Numbered from the stretch's first letter, positions 35,741 through 49,149 are shown. The stretch is DNA of 64,000 nt from Paraphaeosphaeria minitans (GCA_015832175.1 WJXW01000003.1:1302001-1366000), one strand, 5' to 3'. Numbers and translations: made by a program. Notes: generated by a model from the sequence alone, not told the origin.

Positions 35741-35824
35741 ACAGCTTCTATTAGTTCTTTAAATACTTGTCGCTATACTTCTCTATATCCTTTTAAAAGC
35801 AGCCCTATGTCCCTCGCTAAAATT

Positions 35825-36055
35825 ATTATATTATAGGTGCGTTTGCCTTAAGTAAGGAATATAAAAGAATAAGTTAAGTTCTCCTATCTAAAATCTATTA
35901 TATAAATCCAACTACTCTAATTGTCTATTAGGTCTCTTTCTGTCTTGTCTAGTTGGCGCCTCCTTTTTCCTGTTCCCTAATTAGCTATCTTAAACGACAG
36001 CTAATCAGCCCTATGTTTCTCCGATTCTCCATCGTAGGCCAACCTTTACACTACA
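35825..36055 (-). repeat. 5' LTR of E
   Basis: Same LTR as 26339-26569 with mainly transition differences. It has lost more TpG at its plus-strand left end (TATATTATAGG), but keeps more CpA/TpG elsewhere. Confidence 0.8.
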
Positions 36056-36774
36056 GTACTACTACTATCTCTATAATAAGGGTCTATAGTAATAATCTAG
36101 TAGCCTATTTTAGCTCCTAGATCTAAATTGCGATGCCCTATAATAAGAATAAACTTACTAGCCTAGGGTTAATTACTATAAAATATGTACACCCTATATT
36201 AATTAGGGCCTCTATATACTATATACTGTTAAGGAATACGTAGAGGGTAGAAGTGGGCCTATTTATACCTACCCTAGCCCTAGCCAATCTAACTATTATA
36301 GCTCGCCCTAATTATACCTCTATTAATACTATTACGTAGAGCCTATATATTAGCGCTAGACTAGGGGCTACTCTTTTCCTAACTAGATACTTATTTTACT
36401 ACACTAAAGTTAGGTTATAATTACCTAAAGTAAAACTATATTAAAATAGGCTCTAGCTATATAGTTAGGCTTACTATAGTAAGTGTACACGCCTACGTTA
36501 TAGCGTTACTAGAAGATATAGTTAGGTATCTAGTTTAGGCACTACTTAGCTATCTCTTTACTAGCTTAGGGCTAGATTAAGGTTAATACTACTATAGGGG
36601 TTATATAAAAGTTACTATTACTGTCCCTAAAAGAGGGCTAGCCGCCCTTATAGGAGGTAACTTAAATAGTAAGCTTATTCTCTAGGGCTCCTATTTTAAG
36701 GTCTACTATAATCTATAAGAACCTAGTATTAGCTACGTTATAGTCTTCTTTAGAAACGTTATAATTAAAGGTAA

Positions 36775-36966
36775 TATTATGGGCTAGCCTTAGAGAGTAA
36801 ATAGAACTATAAGTGCCAAATGTAAAGGATAAATTCTAGGTATTAAGTCTCTATAGGGGGGTGTACCACTTATAAGAAGAGTTTTCCTTAGTAGGTCTAC
36901 TTCTTTAGGGCGGTTCTTTTCCTTAAAATCTTTTTAAAGGCTAGGGCTATGCCCTAGCCTATTATA
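36775..36966 (-). repeat. 192-bp F-family LTR shared by F' and F''
   Basis: The reverse complement of the F LTRs (42568-42759 and 56102-56293). On its low side is F' gag (so it is a 5' LTR) and on its high side is F-type 3' UTR (so it is also a 3' LTR). One LTR thus serves two head-to-tail copies. Confidence 0.85.
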
Positions 36967-37242
36967 TACTCTAGACCTTACTTAGTTTAAAATATCTTAT
37001 AGTTATAAAGTAAGCCTTAGAGATCTTAGGAGTATTATGCGATAGTAAGGCGGTAGTATTATAGGTGTTATTCTTCTATTAGAAACTTGTTATTATTTTA
37101 GTAAGGGTTCTCTTATAGTGTAGAGGTAGCCCTAAGGCGGTCTTAGGGCGAGGGCTCTTATTAAGTAGTTTATTTATTTACTTTATTATTATAAGGTAAT
37201 AGGATAGCGCTCCTGCTCTTTCTAATATAATTATTATTGTTG
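36967..37242 (-). mobile_element. F'' fragment: 3' UTR of a second F copy
   Basis: The reverse complement of about 55.86-56.10 kb of F, collinear over its whole length. It ends at the left LTR of copia element H. Confidence 0.8.
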
Positions 37243-37432
37243 TGGTAAAAAGGGCTCGAACTATTACAGGATATTCAGGAGCAGAGTTGTAAAGAATACA
37301 AATAGCTAATTGTAGGAAAGGATGCCAAAAGGGCAGACTATATACAAAAGAAACGAGCCTCTTAGTAAGAATCCCGTGATATAAATTAGTAGATCTAGAA
37401 AGAATTACAGAAGTAAGTGTTTTACTTTAACA
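37243..37432 (-). repeat. 3' LTR of H
   Basis: 190 bp. It differs from 58107-58296 at few positions, nearly all C/T or G/A. Confidence 0.9.
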
Positions 37433-39200
37433 CACCCCCTAGGTGATCGCTTAAAGCGGATCACCTATTCTAAGAAGTAATCTGTAATTGTCTAAATCCT
37501 TTCTAAAGATCTTTAAAAAACCATCTAAAGGCTGTTTAAAGATTAAAAAACTATTAAGAATTATTCTTCTAAATCTCCTTATCTTAAGAACAGCAATTCT
37601 ATCACCCCCTATTTATTGTAATAGCAAAACAATCACTATTTATCTTTTAAATTACAAATCCTATTATAAATCGTGTCTAGAATCTCTTCTTCTAGTGGGT
37701 TAGGAGCTTATAAGCGTGGCATAAAGGCCTAGAGTGTAAACGCTTTTGTTCTGCTACTCTTTTCGCTTACTTCCTATTAACTATAAGGTAATTTCCCCGC
37801 TTTTACTAGCTAGTAAGTACGATAGGTAGGCGCGTTTTAATTAGAAAGGAGTAGTAGTAAAAGAAATAAGTAGTAAGGAAGGAGCGCATTTAGCGCTTAA
37901 TAATTAGATAGGTAGTAGAGTATATAAGCCTTTTGCTAGCGCTTAATCTTCTCTCTTTAATCTTTTACTTTTAACGCTTTAACCTCCTATTTAATTCAAG
38001 CCTACTAGTTTAAGCCTTTAAATCTTACTACTTTATAGTAGGTTGTCTTCCTCTAATTATTACCTTACGCTTTTTTTATTATTTAGAGCTTTGCTAACTC
38101 TTTTAGATATCTAATAACCTAGCTAAAGTACGCATAGTAAAGGCTGCAAAAGCTGCTAAATAAAGCTCCTAATTCTCCCGCTAAGATCCTTTTACTTTTT
38201 CTACTCTACTAGCTCCTCCTGCCCTAGCTCTAGGCCCCTAGCGATTACTTAGTGCTCTTAAATAAGTGAGCTGCTTAGGCTGCTTAAAAGGAGCTTTAGT
38301 AAGAAAGAGTAATAGACGCTACTATAATAACGCTTTAAGCTTAGGTAGGCGCTACTATGCCTACTTTACTTACTCTTACACTACTATATATAGAGTTATC
38401 CTATTACTTTAGCTAATTTTGCTAATTGTTTTTATAGCTAGCTGTATATTTAGACTCTTGCTATAGATTTTATCTACTATTAACTATTAGAAGGTGCTAA
38501 TATAAGCTTTTATTTTAAAATTCTTTTTAAGTTTAGCTAATACTTTTTATAAGAGAGGCTAATTACTAAGCTGCGTAAGAGGGTTGAAGTAGCTTTATAA
38601 GCTTTTCTTTTTACTAGTAGTTAAGATAAGTAAGCTTAGTATATAGCTACTATCCTACTCTCTTCCTCTTAGCTAATCTTTAGGAGAGAATAGAGTAATT
38701 ATCTTCCTGCCTTACCTATTAAGAAGCAGCGCGGTCGTAGCTAATACTCTAATTAAAATAGCTAGATAAGCGGCCTATTAGCTCTAAAGTAGGGTAGAAG
38801 CTAGGTAAGTGCTTCTCCTCCTGCTAATTAAAGGAGGAGAGGCTAGGGTAAGCTATTACCTACTGCTAATTAAAGGAGAGGTAAAGGAGGTAGATAGGGT
38901 AAGGAATTACCTGCTATAGAGAGGAGGAGAGGAGGAGGATAGGGAGAATCTCTTACTACTAATTATAGGGGAGATTCTCGCACCTCTACAATTAAGTAGA
39001 GAAGGAAGAGGGTTTATATACTTATAGATAAGCTCTTTAATCTCCTTTTTCTCTAATTCCTATTCTCCCTCTAATCTTTTCTTTCTTTTCTTTTTCTTTT
39101 CTTGTTTCCTAGCTCTAAATTAATAATTCTAGGTAGTTAATAGATTATTTCTCTACTTACTTACTCTTATTCTGTAATTATTGTGCTTATATCTTATAGA
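37433..39200. other. Long unassigned 3' region of H
   Basis: About 1.7 kb between the 3' LTR and RNase H of H, longer than usual for copia. It contains several Ag/Gg-rich blocks with AATTAAAGGAGGAGAG-like repeats (38.82-38.95 kb). A plus-strand frame at about 38.1-38.4 kb (LRSFYFFYSTSSSCPSSRPL) is interrupted only by TAG/TAA. No recognised domain. An extra antisense ORF or another insertion are both possible. Confidence 0.35.
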
Positions 39201-42200
39201 TTTAATAGCCTTTTAAATCTATTAAACTGCTAATAAGTAAGAGCCTTTATAAGGCTATTTACTGGCATTTTGCTAGTTAGAAGATATTTTACTTAAAATA
39301 ATCCTTTTATATGCTTTTACTATAACTATATATTCTAAATATTTATATAGCGTAGTTAAGTAGTAATTCTTTTGTTCTTTCTAATTACTAAATAAATAGT
39401 TTAAAGATTGTTATAATAGACCTTCTATAAAGGTCCTAGATCTAGAGTAAGTTTAGTAAAGAATCTCTTAATTACTATAGCTTCTTTACTTATATGTTTA
39501 AGCGCTAGAAGCTCTACTTCTATTATTAAAGTAGTAATTGTGTTCTATTAAGCTGCTTTCTATAGGATAGCTCCTCTAAATAATAGGATAATATATTTAT
39601 AGGAAGATTGCCGTGATATTAGATTATTAGCGAAAGAGGTATCTCTATATATTAGTAGATTAGGTCTATTGTAGCCACTAAAGACTATAGCCTACTATCT
39701 AGTTTAATAGAGGTAAAGGATCACATAATTAATAGCAGCAAAGTGTTCTTTGCTAAGATTTGTTAGAAAGTGTGATAGCTTTAACACTGTAAAGGCTATA
39801 TCTAGGCGTAGTATAATTACTGTGTAGAGAGCTAATCCTACCTCTTCTTAAAAGAGTTTTATTTGTTAGGGAGTAGCTTCTCCTGTGCTTGGAACAAGAT
39901 TTTCTACTAATAGAGGTGTGGGAGGGAAGCTCCTAGAGTTTAAAAGGTTAAACTTTTTTATAATCTTATTAATGTAGGTATTATAGACTAGAGAAATCGA
40001 TCTTGCTTCTCTGTCCCTAATTACTTAAATACCTAGGAACCACTCTACTGGTCCTGTTAATTTAATCTTGTATTTGTTCACGATCTTTTTTTAAAAATCT
40101 AGGGCTTCTTTCTCTTTACTCTTGTAATAGAGAAGAAGAATGTTATTAATATAAAATAGAATAATAATACTTTAATTACTGTTAAAGAAAAGGCATAGCT
40201 CTTCTAGCGAAGCTAAGACTCTATAAGATTAAAATAATCTTATAAATTCTTTATACTAAAGAAGTGGTGAATCTCTTAAGCTATACAAAGCTCGATTTAA
40301 TCTTATACACTTTCCTAGCTTTTTAAAACTATTAGGTAATTTATAAGTTACTAGATTAGCGGCTATAATAAGAGTATTTAGAAACGCTCTTACTATATTA
40401 AATTATAAGATTTCTAGATTAAATTCTGCTGCTAGAGCTACAGCTAATTAAAAAGATCTTACTGCTAGGGTAGTAGTATAGGTGGAGTAGAGAGTATTTT
40501 TTTTCTAAAGATCTCCTCTTATAATAATTTAAGCTTTGCACTTTTTAAAGTATCTATTTTAATTAAACTTATAGGTAAAGACCTACTTTAAAGGGAGCGG
40601 TCGTTCTAACACCTCTAATTATTTAATCTCTGTCTAGGTACCTTTATCTTATAAAGTTAAGATCTCCTTACAAGCGGTAAGGAGGAATAGCTTCCTATAT
40701 AGATAATTATAAAGGTGTTTCTATAAGGTTAGCTCTAGTGTAAGCTTATCTCTATAAGTCTAAGCTACATAAGACGCTCTAGGCGCCTTTCTAAGTATAG
40801 AAGCGAATACTATTATATTTAGTGTAATATATTCTTCTTACTTAGACTAGGCCTCTACTACTCCTAGTATAAACGTGTGCTCTAATATTATATTAAGATT
40901 ACTTTAAAGATAATTAGTAATTAGTGTATAAGCACCTAGCTTCTACCTACCCCCTAACTAATTATTGTAATTATTTTACTTCCTTAATCTTCGTAATAGT
41001 AGATAGTGATTTATTAGTTAGTTAATTTCTAGTGCTTTACTATAATTTCGCCTACTTATTCTACTTGCCTCTAGATAGATCTGCCTTCGCCTTTAGCGCG
41101 CTAGTAGGTTATCTACTTTATCTAGCGTAATTAAGTTATCTGCGCTAGGTTAATTAGCAACCTAATTAGTTTCTACTAATAAATAGGATATTAAATCCCT
41201 AGATTCTAGTGGGCTAGCTCTCCTAGTAGTATTCTAGTAGCTACTAGATATCTCTTAATCGCTTAATAGATTACCCCTAAGATTACCTAGCTCTAGTGTC
41301 TAATTAGGGGTTACAAGTCCTGTACTTCCTTTCCTACTTAAGCAAATTCTTAGCTACTAGCTAGCTAAGCCTATAGCTTACTTAGTAGTAGGTACCTTAG
41401 GTTCCTAATTACTTAGCTAGCCTACTTTGCTTTTAATTACTTAAGGGTTACCTATAGGTCTAGTAGTAGTTCTTATATACTTGTTTGTTTTAGGAAGAAT
41501 ATTAAGCGTGTTTTTATACGCTTCTTTTAGATTGTTTAGCTCTTCTTTTTAGAGGCTTTCTACTATTTTTAACGCTTCTATCTTTAGAATAAATTATTCC
41601 TCTAATCCTTTATAGAATAAGGACTTATTAAACCTTACGTTTTGTGTAGTAATTACCTAATTAAGCTAGAGAATCTATATTTAGTAGATATTAGAAGCTT
41701 TATAGCCTACTAGGTATCTAATATAGCCCCTAGAATTTACTTTAAATCCTCTTCTGTCTCGCCTAGCTATACGCTCCTAATCTAAAGGGTAAGCTTAGCA
41801 GCTATAGGCGTAGACAGCACTTTAGTTTAGATAAAGATTAGCTGTCCTATATTATGTTTTTACTAGTTTAAAATAATAAAAATATTGTCTAAACTAAGCA
41901 TCTAACGTTTTATTAGGTAATTAATAGCCTAATACTAGGCTAGGAATTATTCCTTAGAGCTAGTATGCCGCTTATATAATCTTAGGCTAGAGATTTAATA
42001 GTAGATTTACGCTTATTTGTATTTTAATTACTTTTATTATAAGCTCCTAGCCTACTCTTTCTGTAGCGCTATTAGGCTTATGCGTATAGGGCGGTAGTCT
42101 ACTAATTATTATCCCTTCCTAATTAGCCTAAAATTTGTACTAGGATTTCCCTCTCTATAGAAGTGTTACTATATTATTGTCCTAGTAGATTTTTGTAATT

Positions 42201-42567
42201 TAAAGCTTGTATTTTATATTAATAAGAGCTAAGAAATCCTGCCATACTCTTATTATCTTAGAAAGCGTCTTTGTTCTAAGATTAAAAACGTAAGGTTTTT
42301 TACTAAAATCTTCTTTAATTAGTAAAACCTAGTTTTCTCTATTTTAAGTAGTGGGCATATTAAATAGATTCTAGGATAATAAGTGTAATAGCCTAGGTGA
42401 TTGTTCTCTAGGTCTTCTAGAGATTACCTAGGTTATGTGTGTAGTAGCATAGTGCTCGCAATCCTTTCTTAATATTCTAGTAATCTTTATACTTTAGGCT
42501 GTAGTTACTAGAGCTTATAGGGCTCTACTTCCTATATGCCCTACTTAAAGGTGCTAGAGGTCCTTAG
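39200..42567 (-). pseudogene. Pol remnant of copia element H
   Basis: Copia-type RT and RNase H, read on the minus strand. Clear blocks are catalytic FYINNILLLY (40128-40157), EWFLGI, RDREARSISLVYN, TYINKIIKKFNLLNS, TGEATP, LALYTVIILRLDIAF and HFLTNLSKEHFAAIN (to about 39.7 kb). The upstream part (41-42.5 kb) should contain integrase but is too degraded for me to assign residues. It is cut by F at 42567. Confidence 0.7.
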
Positions 42568-42759
42568 TGTAATAGGCTGGGGTATAGCCCTAGCCTTTGG
42601 AAGGATCTTAAGGAAAGGAACTGCCCTAAAGAAGTGGACCTACTAAGGAAAACTCTTCTTATAAGCGGCACACCCCCCTATAAAGACTTAATACCTAGAA
42701 TTTATCCTTTATATTTAGCACTTACAGTTCTGTTTATTCTCTAAGGCTAGCCTATAACA
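42568..42759 (+). repeat. 5' LTR of F
   Basis: 192 bp. It contains the inverted repeat GGGGTATAGCCC-type centre near the start and ends CCTATAACA. Confidence 0.9.
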
Positions 42760-42799
42760 TTAAATTCTAGGTCTTCTAGAAAAGAGTTGTTTAAAAGAA

Positions 42800-43840
42800 C
42801 AGAGAAACGTAATAGAGTCTAGAATAACCTACTAATAGATGCCTCTAATATTGCTAAGTTAGTAGAATAACTATAGAACTTAATTACTACTAGAGACGAA
42901 GACCGCTCTACTATATAAATACTATAACTCTAGAATAAAGAGCTGCGCGAGCTCTTTATACACTAATAGGCCTACGCTAGCACTACCTTAGGCCTGTCTA
43001 CCTCTACTATAGGGGGCGGATCTCTATTTACTAGTATAGACTAGCTAATTCTGTAGCGTAAACCGCTTTTAAGCCTAACTAAGTTTAGGGGCTTAAAGAT
43101 ATAGTTTAAGGCCTAGAAGGTTATAATAGATTATAAGCTCTAGGCTAATAAGTAGTTTATTAGCTCCCCCTAAGAGGAATAGGCGCTAATATAGGACTGC
43201 CTAGACAATAGTCCTTAGGACACAGTAGCGGCCTTCTACTAAACTAGAGGGGCAGATAGCCAGTTTAACCTATAGACGTTTATATAGTACTTTACCTTTA
43301 TGTACGCTAATAAACACGCCTAGCAAAAGGCTAAAGCACGCCTTAATATAATTAGGTAGGGCTTTAGAAAGAGTTTCTCTAACTTTTATATTTATTTTAA
43401 ATAAATCTTAGTAGAGGTAGGTAGTAGCTAGTAGGGTAATACTAAGAAACTGCGTAAGTTACGCTGCGTAATCTAGCGTAATATTTATATAGTTACCCTT
43501 AACTGCAACGTTCCTAAACGGGACTACAACGTAGCTATTACTAGGTTTTTATAGATTACAGCAGACCTTAAAATAGAGGCCCTAGAAGATAAGCTTACTA
43601 CTTAAGCTACCTTCTATAAGGGTGGCTAGCCCCCTTTTAAAGACAGTAATAGTAACGTCTATATAACTCCTATAGTAGCTTTAACCTTAACCTGGCCCTA
43701 AGCTAGCGGAGAGGCAGGTAAGTAGCGCCTAAACTAGATACCTAAATATATCTTCTAGTAACACTAGGACGTAGGCGTGTACACTTACTATAGTAAGCCT
43801 AACTATATAGCTAGAGCCTACCCTAATATAGTTTTACTCT
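42800..43840 (+). pseudogene. Gag remnant of F with CCHC knuckle
   Basis: The plus-strand frame reads typical gypsy Gag text (FKPTKFRGLKI, then GFRKSFSNFYIYFK) with TAG/TAA breaks. At 43780-43821 it has Y-T-Y-Y-S-K-P-N-Y-I-A-R-A-Y, a CCHC knuckle (C-x2-C-x4-H-x4-C) in which each Cys and the His have become Tyr through TpG-to-TpA or CpA-to-TpA changes. Confidence 0.75.
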
Positions 43841-44039
43841 AGGCGATTGCAACCTAACCTTAGTATAATAAAATAAGTATCTAGTTAAGAAAAGAATAGC
43901 CCCTAGTCTAGCGCTAACGTAGGGGCTAAGCGTAATAGTATTAATAAAGGTATAATTAAAGTAAGCTATAATAGTTAGAGTGGCTAAGGCTAGAGTAGGT
44001 ATAAATAGGCCTACCCCTACCCTCTACGTCTTTCTTAAC

Positions 44040-46905
44040 AGCACACAGTATATAGAGGCCCTAATTAATATAGAGTGTAAATGCTTTGTAGTAATTAGCC
44101 CTAGGCTAGTAGATTTGCTCTTACTATAGTGTATTATAATCCTAGCCTAGGAGCTAGAATAGGCCGCTAGGTTATTATTATAGACTTTTATTATAGAAAT
44201 AGCAGTAGTGCCTTATAATATATTTAGGTGGTAATAGACCCTTTACGCTTATATAATCCCTAACCTCTACTAGAATATAATCCTAGAGGCCCCCTAGCTA
44301 GCTAAGTCTAGGGTAGTAGTAGATGTTTATAGTAGCAAAATTATAATTAGTGCGGCTAGGGGTCTTATCGCTCTTAACACCTAGGCAGCAAAGAGGTAGG
44401 GCCTCCTCGCTACACTAGTAGATAAAGAGGATAACGTAACACCCTTTAATACTCTAGATAAAGACTAGGAAGGGGTATTCCTAATTTTACTCTAGAATAT
44501 TATCTAGATACTTATAATAACGCTTCCTTATATAGTAGGACCTCTACCCCCTTATAATATAGTAGGGCTAGACCTTACTAAAAATAGTAGGACTCTTCCC
44601 CTAGAACTAGCGAAGTACGCTACTATCTTTAATAAAACTAAAGTATTTAGCCTTCTACTACACTAGGGCACGTTAGACTACTATATCTACCTAAGGTGGA
44701 CCCTAAGCAGCTCCCTTCTAAAACTACCCTAGGGCCTACTATATAGCATGTCTAGAAATTAGCTAGCGGAACTCTAGCGCCAACTTATAGAACTTATAAA
44801 TAAAGGCTAAATATAAGCTAGCTCCTCTTTAGTAGGTGCTCTAGTCCTTCTAGCCCTAAAGCCTAGGGGGAAATGGCGCCTATACGTTAACTATTAGGAG
44901 ATTAATATAATCTCTAAGCTAGATTAGTATCTTTTTCTCCTTATTAAAAAGATACTGCGTACCCTCTCCTAGGCTACTTAGTTTATAAAGGTAGATATTT
45001 ATACTACCTTTTATAAGCTATAAGTTATAGAGGGGGAAGAACACCGCACTATATTCTATACCTAGTTTAGCCTCTTTAAGTAGTTAGTAGTCCTATTTAG
45101 ACTAACTAGGGCACCTACTATATTCTAGCGCTATATTAATAGCGCTCTAAAAGATACCCTAGGTAATATATATATAGCTTACCTAAATAGTATCCTTATC
45201 TATATAATAGGGCCCCTACGCTAATACTAAGACTATATATAATAAGTGCTAGGACTCCTATAAGAAGCTAGACTATATATAGACCTAGGGAAATGTAAAT
45301 TCGCGATAATAGAGGTTACGTATCTAGGGTATCTTATTATAGTAGGTAAGGCTATTTGCCCTAATCTAGCAAAGATATAAGTAATTAATTAATAGAACGC
45401 CCCCTTTATAGTGCGTGTAGTCTACTACTTTATTAGCTTCGCTAACTTCTATTATAACTTTCTCCCCTAATTCTCTAAGTAGGCTATACCCCTATATGCC
45501 CTTACTAAGAAAGGGGTCCTATTTTAATAGGGCCCTAGGGAATAAGAGGCCTTTTAGGCCCTAAAGGATATATTTATATAGGGCCCTATCTTAGCGCTCT
45601 AGGACCTAGAGCGCGATACACTAGTAGAGGTAGACTACTTAAATAACGCTACTAGGGCCTACCTCTTCTAACGTATTAAGGGAATTTGGCACTTTATAGC
45701 CTACTACTCTACAGCCCTAACACTAGCCTAGTAGAACTACACTATTTATAATAAAAAGCTGCTTATAATTATGTAGGCTTTATAAGTATAGAGACTAGAG
45801 CTAATAGGAGTAGTGCGCCCCTTTAAGATTCTAATAGACTATAAGAACTTTAAATACTTTATAAAGATCTAAGAATTAAGCAAGTGCTAGCACTAGTAGT
45901 TAGAGTTACTTTCTACTTTTTACTTCTACCTCTACTACTAGCCTAGATTCTAGGTGGCTAGACTAGACGCACTAAGCTGGCGTAAATAGAATATAGTCTA
46001 GTAGATAAGGATAAACGCCTTACTAATAGTGCCTAGGACTATTTAAACTATCCTAGTGTAGATATAATCTTTAATAGTGCTAGTAAGGGCTTAGATTTTT
46101 ACTAATACGTATTTATAGGCACTTTAGGACGTAGCTATAGCAGAGTTCCCCCTTTACTATATTAGGCTTAAGGTAGTACGCTATAGTAACTATATATTCC
46201 CTATAGTAGCTGCTACCTCCTAATAAATTAGGAACTATATAATTAGTGCGTATAGGTCCCTTTTATAGCGAGGAGTCCTTTAGGTCTTAGCTTAGGAACC
46301 TCTTACCACTACTATTATATAGTGTACACATAAGTCTCTAGTTATAGGCTATTCTAGGAAGAACTCTATATTTAAGATTATTTACTAGGACTACTACTAG
46401 GATAATATATTTAAAGACGTTACCTAATTTATACATAATTACTACTGCGTAGGAGTATATATAGACTAGTAAAAGTAGTAAGGTCTCCTATAGCTACTCC
46501 TAATTATAGACTAGTACTAGGCGCAACTCTTAATAGATTTTATAGTAGACCTTCCCTAGGCCTCTATAGCAGCACTGCGATACCTACTTATAATTACTAA
46601 TAGGCTGTTAAAGTATATATAACTAGAAGCTATAACTTCTATAATAGTAGAGTACTGTGCAGCCTACTTCTATAATATATAGTAGTAGTTCTATAGCTTC
46701 CCTACTTTACTAATTATAGATAGAGGCTTAGACTAGCTAGGAAAGTTCTAGACTACGCTATGTAAATTAACTAGAATAAAATAACTCCTCTTTATAGTAT
46801 ACTACCCCTAGACTAACAGCGGTATAAAGAAGGTAAACTAGGAGGTACTCTTAGTTCTTTGTATTATAGTTAACTTTAAATAGATAGACTAGCTAGACTG
46901 CCTTC
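44040..46905 (+). pseudogene. Pol remnant of F, first part (protease, RT, RNase H, N-terminal integrase)
   Basis: RT at about 44.8-45.4 kb: KVDIYTTFYKL, EGEEHRTIF, APTIF, INSALKDTLGNIYIAYLNSILIYI (catalytic box 45180-45207), then YIDLGKCKFAIIEVTYLGY. A FISFANFYYNFLP and LYALTKKGVLF connection follows at about 45.4-45.55 kb. Integrase begins around 46.4 kb (LLIDFIVDLP; FPTLLIIDRGLD with catalytic Asp). G interrupts the integrase at 46910. Stops are TAG/TAA. Confidence 0.75.
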
Positions 46906-46910
46906 TAGCC

Positions 46911-47321
46911 TGTTACGTACCAGATAACAACGTGGGACTCGGGCGCTTATAAAGGTGTGATGAAGCGACAACAGGGTTACAAATATAACAAAGAGACGCC
47001 AAGTAACTTAGATTAGGTCACGTAATGTGCTTAGTTACTTAGCGGCACTAAGTAGTAGAGCTAGTTACGTGAAGTGCTTAGTTACTTAGTGGCACTAAGC
47101 AGCGGAGCAGCCTTAGTATATAGGAACGTAAGGATGGGCTCTCTATACTTATATTTAATCTATTTATTAATCTATTGTTTAGATTCTAGTAGACTAAATT
47201 GTTAACTTGTTACACTTCGTAAGATACTATTATATTAATAAGACCTTCTACCTTCTATAAGTACTCCTGCCTAAGAACTAACCTTAACCCTTTAGGACTA
47301 GCTACCCTCTTAGATTTAACA
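46911..47321 (+). repeat. 5' LTR of G
   Basis: 411 bp. It contains a duplicated motif, TGCTTAGTTACTTAGYGGC followed by ACTAAG, twice between about 47028 and 47100. The second copy holds the hairpin CTTAGTG-G-CACTAAG. The first 120 bp keep many CpA/TpG that are mutated in the 3' LTR. Confidence 0.92.
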
Positions 47322-47399
47322 TCTTAAACACCCTTAATATAAGTACTTTACAAACTCCTACCTCTTCTATAGCTTTAGGTGCCGCTAAGATTACTCCTA

Positions 47400-48500
47400 T
47401 AAAGGATAGCAGTAAGGCGCATAAACCTAATCTCTACTTTAGCGAACAATCTTAAACTAATATCTAGATTCTCTAGTTAGACCTCTACTTCTTTAACTTA
47501 GATAAAACCCTTAAAGATAAAAAGAAGGTTATTTTTGTAGCGACATATATATAAGGAGATATAGGATTATAGATCTATCCCTACCTTAAAAAGTACCTAG
47601 GAATAGACCACAACAACAATAACAACAATTACGTAAACAAGTACGCTAATACAGTTAACATTATTAAGGATTATAACAACTTTAAGAAATGCCTTAAACA
47701 ACTTTTTAGGATTGCTAATAAGGACTCTATTACAAAAGCAAAGATTTAGACTATAACTTAGAAATAATTAGCAGCTAAGTATATAGCTAAGTTTTATAGA
47801 TACGCTGTGTAACTTAACTAGGATAATAAATCTCTTTAGAACATGTATAAACAAAAACTTAAATAGAAACTGTGTAAGAAACTCTTACGTAGTAGTGCAC
47901 AAATTGTTAACTTTAAAGAACTGTACAAAGAAACTATTAGAATTAATAGAGAGTGGTTCTCGCTGTAATAGAAGCTCTACTAAAACCCTAGGGTAATAAG
48001 CTTTAGCCAACTAGTAAAAGTGGTTTATAAGAACCCTATTAGAATTGTCTAAAAGTAACAGCTAAGGAACTACTAGAGATACGAACTAATAGAAGATATC
48101 TAGTTTAACTACATAAGCAAAGGAAAAAGAGGAAGGATAGGCCCTAAGTAGCCTAACAAACGCGTCTGTAATAGAAGTTAATAACTAATAACTAAGACCC
48201 GTAAATGCTTTATATGTGGTAAACTAGGCCATATAGCTAGAAACTGTAGATTAAAGAACAAAGTCTATTAAACTAAGTTAAATATACTAACTATTAAGGA
48301 CTAAGAACCTAATAAGGAATAGGAAGTTATTATAACGCTATTTAGTTACTAACGCGTTACGCTAGAATAAAGTAAGTAATTAGATTTACCTAACTTATAA
48401 TTATACAAAGATCTAGAAAACGACTCTAACGTATACTACAACGTAGAAGACGTAGAAGAGATACTAAGATCTTCTACTCTTTACCCATAAAGTAGGCGGA
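47400..48500 (+). pseudogene. Gag remnant of G with intact CCHC knuckle
   Basis: The plus frame includes VIFVATYI, IYPYLKKYLGID, an Asn-rich stretch and YANTVNIIKDYNNFKKCL. It is followed by R-K-C-F-I-C-G-K-L-G-H-I-A-R-N-C, a perfect C-x2-C-x4-H-x4-C zinc knuckle at 48206-48247. Stops are TAG/TAA, so the gene is dead. Confidence 0.8.
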
Positions 48501-49149
48501 AAGAAGACAACCCTATGTTACCTAAGTATAAACTAAATGTTTAGGACTACATAGAACCCTACTAGGCACTAAAAGGAATGTAACCCTATAAAAATAAGGA
48601 ATTAGACTACGTACTAAAGTACTATCTAGACTACTAAAATCCTACACACTAATTCTATATATAGACGTATTATAAAGAACCAACATATGCGTAACACAAG
48701 ATAGAGAAAGAGGAGAATAAGAAACAACCTAGAAGGAAACTGCGCTATAGATAAATATGGACAGACTGCCCTATTACAGCTTGCGATAAGCACCTCTAGA
48801 ATAAATAATAAGTAAAATACTTTCCTTATCTTACGCTAAAAAGTAATAAATACTATAATATACTTATTAACAGAGACTATATGCAACTGTACTAGTACAC
48901 ATGTCTAAACTAAGACTATAAATACTACTATATAGCTAAATATTTAAACAGCTTTATAAACTGCCCTACATAAGAAGTAATAATAGAACTACTAATTTAA
49001 CTAGTACATAGGAATAGTAAAGACCGCGGGAGGAAGAATAAAAGAATATCCTTACAGGAAGAAGAAGAAGACAATCTACACAAGCTACATACTTAAGAAT
49101 AATAATAGAAGTAGATACTTAGAAACGTATACTAGGCACTAGAACTTAA

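Larger units (their letters stand above)
26339..36055 (-). mobile_element. Gypsy element E, complete 9.7-kb element
   Basis: LTRs of about 231 bp at 26339-26569 and 35825-36055, with GTACT at 26334-26338 and 36056-36060 as a probable 5-bp target duplication inside F'. On the minus strand, in order, come a leader with a tandem repeat (35.2-35.7 kb), gag (about 33.3-35.0 kb; for example NITTFLEDYNF, KLPYFYLGTY), RT (31.0-31.6 kb) and integrase ending near 28.9 kb in LKRFY. The RT core reads L-P-F-I-N-N-I-V-L-A-G-L-K (31098-31131), the RIP form of LPFLDDIGVKG-type RTs. The unusual length comes from about 2.3 kb between pol and the 3' LTR, with an antisense frame. Confidence 0.85.
21636..36966 (-). 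mobile_element. Gypsy element F' (minus), split by E and carrying a solo LTR
   Basis: The reverse complement of element F. The 5' LTR is 36775-36966 and the gag/protease region is 36056-36774. After the E insertion (26339-36055) pol resumes at 26338 and runs down to the chromodomain and 3' region, reaching 21636, where B3 begins. The F'/F alignment is continuous across the E insertion point (about 44213 in F). A 392-bp insert at 22603-22994 is missing from F. The last part (21636 to about 21880) diverges from F, and the 3' LTR is not seen. Confidence 0.8.

Noticed and set aside
37488..37703. A 71-codon plus-strand ORF
   Set aside because: It lies in the 3' region of copia element H. It is Leu/Ile/Lys-rich low-complexity text typical of AT-rich DNA, with no recognisable motif.
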